From Chromatocurvus halotolerans (GTDB lineage Bacteria; Pseudomonadota; Gammaproteobacteria; Pseudomonadales; Halieaceae): a DNA stretch of 64,000 bases. Position numbers and translations under genes: made by a program. Positions 60,669-64,000 of this stretch are shown here, piece by piece; the first letter of the stretch is position 1; each line of letters starts with the position of its first letter. The stretch spans positions 62,001 through 126,000 of the forward strand of contig NZ_SLWX01000009.1 of NCBI RefSeq assembly GCF_004340525.1, given 5' to 3'. A model generated the notes under the pieces. It was not told where the DNA came from, did no database searches, and saw only the letters and a list, made by a program, of their open reading frames with translations.

Positions 60669-61778
60669 TTATTTCCCGGGGATAACGCGAATAAGCCTGC
60701 CGTCGTTACTGTCGGTCAGCAGGTAAAGGTGACCATCCGGCGCAAAGCGCACATCCCGAATCCGCTCACCCACCTCTTCGAATAATGCATGCTCAGCGAT
60801 CACTTCGCCGTTTCGCATGACGAGGCGCCGCACTTCCTGGTCTACCAGCGCGCCCACAAACAGGTCACCCTGCCACTGTGGAAAGTGTTCGCCGCGATAC
60901 AGTGCCATGCCCGAAGGCGCGATGCTCGGAATCCACAGCCAGTCAGGTTGCTGCATGCCGGGTGCTTCGGTGAATGGCGATACGTAGGCGCCGCTGTAAT
61001 CCACGCCATGAGTGATGGCCGGCCAGCCGTAGTTGTTGGCGGGTAGAATGATATTCAGTTCGTCGCCACCCCGAGGTCCGTGTTCGTGCAGATAGACGGT
61101 GCCCGTATCTGCATCGACAACGAGTCCCTGGGGATTGCGATGACCGTAACTCCAGATGCGCTCACTGCCCTCATTGGGAAAAGGGTTGTCCGCGGGAACG
61201 CGGCCATCTTCATGGATACGCAGAACCTTGCCCATTTCACTGCTGAGTGACTGCGCGGACTCGCGGTAGTCGAAGCCTTCACCGGTGGTGAGCAGCAGGG
61301 TGCCGTCGGGCAGAAACGCCAGTCGCCCCCCGTAGTGCTGTGGCGTGTCCTTGCGCGGCGAAACCCTCAGGATCTGTCTTCCATCCACCAGCGCCCCGCC
61401 CTGCAGTCGCGCGCGAAAAACGGCGGTGCTGTTGGCTGCGGCACTGCCGTCGGCATAACTCAGGTAGACCAGCCCATTCTGTGGAAACCCGGGATGCAGA
61501 ACGATATCGAAGAATCCCCCCTGGCCGGCGACATAGGTCTGCGGCACGCCGCGGATGACACGGGTCTGACCGTCTGCATCGATATGCAGCAATTGACCCC
61601 GGCGCTCCGTCACGAGGAATTCCCCCGATGGCAGCTGTGCCATGGACCATGGATGGTGCAGCCCCTCGGCCACGGTTTCCAGCTGATAGTTTTGCGCGCT
61701 GTGTGCAAGTGTTGTCACACCAGACAGCACCAGCAGCAGGAGCATCCCTGCGCGAAACGTCCTTTCTGTTATCGGCAT
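60669..61778 (-). CDS. PQQ-dependent aldose sugar dehydrogenase (YliI/Asd-like)
   Basis: 369-aa secreted six-bladed beta-propeller enzyme. A signal peptide (MPITERTFRAGMLLLLVLSG ... AHS) precedes LETVAEGLHHPWSMAQLPSG. Conserved parts: GGFFDIVLHPGFPQNGLVYL, a PQQ/calcium site around YGGRLAFLPDGTLLLTTGEG and EHGPRGGDELNIILPANNYG. It oxidises aldoses in the periplasm using PQQ; pqq synthesis genes are not in the window. The ATG at 61778 has CGGAG upstream. Convergent with the AlgP-like gene. Confidence 0.92.
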   Translation of the reverse strand: MPITERTFRAGMLLLLVLSGVTTLAHSAQNYQLETVAEGLHHPWSMAQLPSGEFLVTERRGQLLHIDADGQTRVIRGVPQTYVAGQGGFFDIVLHPGFPQNGLVYLSYADGSAAANSTAVFRARLQGGALVDGRQILRVSPRKDTPQHYGGRLAFLPDGTLLLTTGEGFDYRESAQSLSSEMGKVLRIHEDGRVPADNPFPNEGSERIWSYGHRNPQGLVVDADTGTVYLHEHGPRGGDELNIILPANNYGWPAITHGVDYSGAYVSPFTEAPGMQQPDWLWIPSIAPSGMALYRGEHFPQWQGDLFVGALVDQEVRRLVMRNGEVIAEHALFEEVGERIRDVRFAPDGHLYLLTDSNDGRLIRVIPGK

Positions 61779-61821
61779 CGCTTTTCTCCGGTCGCCCGAC
61801 GGGTCATGATAGGGTTGATCT

Positions 61822-62274
61822 GTGTCTGGATTGTCTCGCATGCTGCGTGCGCTCAAAGCCTATGTTGCGTCTGTTTTCATCGCTTATCTGCTGGCCAGTT
61901 TTGCGGCTACGCAGGTCGTGCTGTCGCATGTCTCTGCGATGGGGGTCGGCGTTTCCCTGGCAGATCGCCTGTCCGCCAGCCTTCACGATCTGCTGGGTCT
62001 GGCCTCGAGTTATCTCGTGCTGATCGCTGTGGCCTTTGCTCTGGCAATGCCTGTGGCCGCCGGCCTGTGTCGGCGTCTGTCGCGTCAGCGCGCGCTGCTG
62101 TATACGCTGGCGGGTTTCACGGCGATTGTCGCGCTGCACATGATCATGAAAGCGGTTCTTGGGGTCAGCGGGATCGCGGCGACACGCTCTCTGCCCGGCC
62201 TGTTGTCCCAGGGCGCTGCCGGGGCGATCGGCGGGTTGTGCTTTCAGGCGCTGACACCCCCGCGCGATACCTGA
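61822..62274 (+). CDS. Small four-helix membrane protein, function unknown
   Basis: 150-aa integral membrane protein with four likely helices (residues 13-35, 60-85, 95-112, 125-145; YVASVFIAYLLASFAATQVV, SSYLVLIAVAFALAMPVAAG, ALLYTLAGFTAIVALHMIMK). GTG 61822 is supported by AGGG seven bases ahead; ATG 61840 would drop six residues. I do not recognise a family. Divergent from the sugar dehydrogenase and convergent with the subtilase gene. Confidence 0.75.
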   Translation: MSGLSRMLRALKAYVASVFIAYLLASFAATQVVLSHVSAMGVGVSLADRLSASLHDLLGLASSYLVLIAVAFALAMPVAAGLCRRLSRQRALLYTLAGFTAIVALHMIMKAVLGVSGIAATRSLPGLLSQGAAGAIGGLCFQALTPPRDT

Positions 62275-64000
62275 TTACCGCGCGCGACGCAGCGCGCGTG
62301 CTGCCGACGACGCAGGCGCGACACTTTGTCGGCCGGGTATGGCAATCTGGTATTCCACCGGGAAATCCGCATCGTCGATATCACGGTCCACGCGCAGGCG
62401 CAGCGGCTGGTCCAGCGTCAGCAACGCGCCGCAGGCTTCCCCGGCGTCGCAGATTCTCAGATTGTTGTTGAGGTCGGTGCCGGCAAACAGCAGATAGTCG
62501 CCGGCGGGGACACGCGGGATACGGAATCGATAGCCGTCGCTGCTGCGAGTTGCCGTCTGCGCAGTCACGCTGTCTGCCGCGGGGTCATAGAGCAGTACGT
62601 AAAGCGTGCCGAGCTCGGCGTCCTCACCGCTGCCGACGGCCAGCAGAACCTTGACGCGCCGCGTATTGGCGGTAGATCGCACGAGAATTTCTCCTCGATA
62701 AATGCCATCTTCCAGCGCGCTGCGATTCACCCGGACCTGATAGCGTCCGAGTCCGTCGCCATCCGTGGTCTGCGCGTGCACCGTGAGCCAGTCGGCGTTG
62801 GTCGCCAGTGAGGTCACCCTCGCATTGCCGGTCCCCGCGACCACAAGCTGCAGTGTCTCGGCGCGGCCGCCGAAGTTGAGGACATCGCTGGACACGCTGA
62901 TTGAGGGCGCCTGTGCAATGCTGTCTCCCAGGGCGGCAACAGCAGCGTCGACGGCTTTGCCGGCATTGATAATGCCGATCCCGAAGTCGTCGTCGCGACC
63001 GGGATCACCGGCATCGTCCGTCAGCTCACCGGCTGCCAGCAGGCTGGCCAGGTTGTCGGCGCTCAGCCCCGGGTTGACGCTTTTCATCAGCGCCAGCACC
63101 GCAGACACATGTGGTGCGGCCATTGAGGTGCCGCTGGCAAATGTGTAAGCAAAGCCGCCGTCGGCGGCACCGGTGCTGAGAACGCCGTCGGGATAGCCGT
63201 CCCCGGTAACGTCATTGCCGCTGTCGCCCCCCGGGGCCGCGAGGTCGATGCTGCTGCCACGGTTGGAGTAGGGGGCGACGTTGCGCTGGGCGTCTATCGC
63301 ACTGACGGAGAACACGTCGGCATAGCCTGCGGGGTAGTCCGGTTCGCTGCGACTTTCGTTACCGGCGGCGGCGACCACGCTGATGCCGCGGCGACGTACT
63401 TCCCGGTACAGCTCGCGATTAAACTGACTGAATCCCTCGCCCCCAAGGCTCAGGTTGATGATGTCGGCGCGCTGCGCTGGCAGTGTGCCGGAATCGTTGG
63501 CCAGGCCGGCGGCAAAGCGCACGGCCTGGCCGATATCGTAGCTCGTGCCGGCGCCGTCGGTACCGAGCGCACGCAGCGGCATGACGCGAACGCCCCAGGC
63601 AGCGCCGGCAACACCGATACGGTTATTGCCGGCCGCCGCCACGGTGCCGGTGACGTGGGTGCCATGGAAGTTTCCGCTGAGATTCCCTGTGCCCACGTCT
63701 TCGGGGTCCGGATCGATGCCGTCGCCGTCACCCGCGCTTTCCGGATCGCGGATGAAATCGTAGCCGGGAACGAGTTGTCCCGCGAGATCGGGATGGCCAC
63801 TGAGTATCCCGGTATCGACGACGGCGACGATGACCTCGGGGCTGCCGTTGGTGATGCGCCAGGCGGCGGGCAGATTGATCAGGGGGTAATGCCACTGCAG
63901 CGGGTATGCCTCATCGTTGGGTGTGGCCCGCACAGACACACGGTAGTTCGGTTCGGCGGCTGCGACGCCGGGTTCCCGCGCCAGCCGCTTGATGCTGACC
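62275..64000 (-). CDS. Subtilisin-like serine peptidase (S8), 5' end beyond window
   Basis: Partial gene; at least 574 aa, with the start outside the right edge. The visible N-terminal stretch, VSIKRLAREPGVAAAEPNYR, is the end of an inhibitor-I9-type propeptide. The catalytic Asp (VAVVDTGILSGHPDLAG), His (NFHGTHVTGTVAAAGNN) and Ser (FASGTSMAAPHVSAVLAL) are all present, with the oxyanion Asn in VAAAGNESRSE. After the protease domain, a region of about 190 residues has beta-sandwich-like strands (APSISVSSDVLNFGGRAETL ... YLLFAGTDLNNNLRICDAGE). Secreted extracellular protease; exact target unknown. Confidence 0.93.
   Translation of the reverse strand, partial: VSIKRLAREPGVAAAEPNYRVSVRATPNDEAYPLQWHYPLINLPAAWRITNGSPEVIVAVVDTGILSGHPDLAGQLVPGYDFIRDPESAGDGDGIDPDPEDVGTGNLSGNFHGTHVTGTVAAAGNNRIGVAGAAWGVRVMPLRALGTDGAGTSYDIGQAVRFAAGLANDSGTLPAQRADIINLSLGGEGFSQFNRELYREVRRRGISVVAAAGNESRSEPDYPAGYADVFSVSAIDAQRNVAPYSNRGSSIDLAAPGGDSGNDVTGDGYPDGVLSTGAADGGFAYTFASGTSMAAPHVSAVLALMKSVNPGLSADNLASLLAAGELTDDAGDPGRDDDFGIGIINAGKAVDAAVAALGDSIAQAPSISVSSDVLNFGGRAETLQLVVAGTGNARVTSLATNADWLTVHAQTTDGDGLGRYQVRVNRSALEDGIYRGEILVRSTANTRRVKVLLAVGSGEDAELGTLYVLLYDPAADSVTAQTATRSSDGYRFRIPRVPAGDYLLFAGTDLNNNLRICDAGEACGALLTLDQPLRLRVDRDIDDADFPVEYQIAIPGRQSVAPASSAARALRRAR

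Noticed and set aside
1-64000. tRNA, rRNA, insertion sequences, prophage, CRISPR arrays
   Set aside because: No cloverleaf-like sequence, transposase, integrase or phage structural gene was recognised on either strand by reading; a dedicated RNA search was not possible.

Overview
The window is chromosomal DNA from a GC-rich gammaproteobacterium. Gene content and order point to a marine or aquatic member near Halieaceae/Cellvibrionales or the pseudomonads, but this is inference from context, not from a marker gene. Supporting signs are the HAD phosphatase - rppH - ptsP - lgt - thyA - folA order (much as in Pseudomonas), a Vibrio/Shewanella-type TonB2/TtpC system, a PomAB-type stator pair, an AlgP-like Lys/Ala-rich protein and an mmsR-mmsA valine operon. 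No rRNA, tRNA, IS element, prophage or CRISPR array was found.

Layout. 0.1-5.8 kb: housekeeping (HAD phosphatase, RppH, EI-Ntr, Lgt, ThyA, DHFR). 6.1-11.3 kb: a six-gene TonB2-type energy-transduction operon (DUF3450, TtpC-like, ExbB, ExbD, TonB, TPR protein) ending in a strong bidirectional terminator. 11.4-15.8 kb, minus strand: cold-shock protein, pyruvate kinase, periplasmic GlpQ and a coniferyl-type aldehyde dehydrogenase. 16-18 kb: a small unknown protein and a secreted S10 carboxypeptidase. 18.0-29.0 kb: the most interesting part. A TetR repressor and a divergent SSS symporter share a nearly perfect palindrome, and two further copies of the same palindrome sit on the promoter of a TonB-dependent receptor - acyl-CoA synthetase - alpha/beta hydrolase - NTF2-like - UbiX operon. 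A FAS1 protein and a sulfotransferase-methyltransferase fusion lie between. Three copies of a GGGTCAGG-type palindromic repeat occur here, and two of them encode the same C-terminal peptide and stop codon of the preceding gene.

29-33 kb: cupin protein, 2-hydroxyacid dehydrogenase, DUF2805 protein, hybrid histidine kinase, LEA/WHy lipoprotein. 33.2-35.6 kb: an eroded accessory patch with a VapB-like antitoxin, a VapC-like toxin that has lost its middle, a methyltransferase, a gene fragment, a 43-bp tandem repeat, an ArsC-like protein and a heptanucleotide minisatellite touching the stop codon of an M20 amidohydrolase. 36.9-42.8 kb: an AraC regulator (MmsR-like) divergent from a complete distal valine pathway (MmsA, isobutyryl-CoA dehydrogenase, 3-hydroxyisobutyryl-CoA hydrolase, MmsB). 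42.8-46.6 kb: an HD-GYP phosphodiesterase divergent from a PomA-PomB-PilZ operon, linking c-di-GMP to the flagellar stator. 46.7-52.4 kb: BASS transporter and a GldA/GldFG/DUF4340 ABC exporter operon with permease and GldG domains fused. 52.5-64 kb: glutathione reductase, serine hydrolase, MOSC protein, DUF481 outer-membrane protein, GPH/MFS transporter, endonuclease VIII, AlgP-like protein, PQQ-type sugar dehydrogenase, a small membrane protein and a subtilase that runs off the right edge.

How parts may work together (inference): the TonB2 complex could energise the receptor at 23.3 kb. The receptor brings a substrate across the outer membrane, the SSS symporter carries it or a product across the inner membrane, and the hydrolase and CoA ligase start its breakdown, all under one TetR repressor. 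The substrate is unknown.
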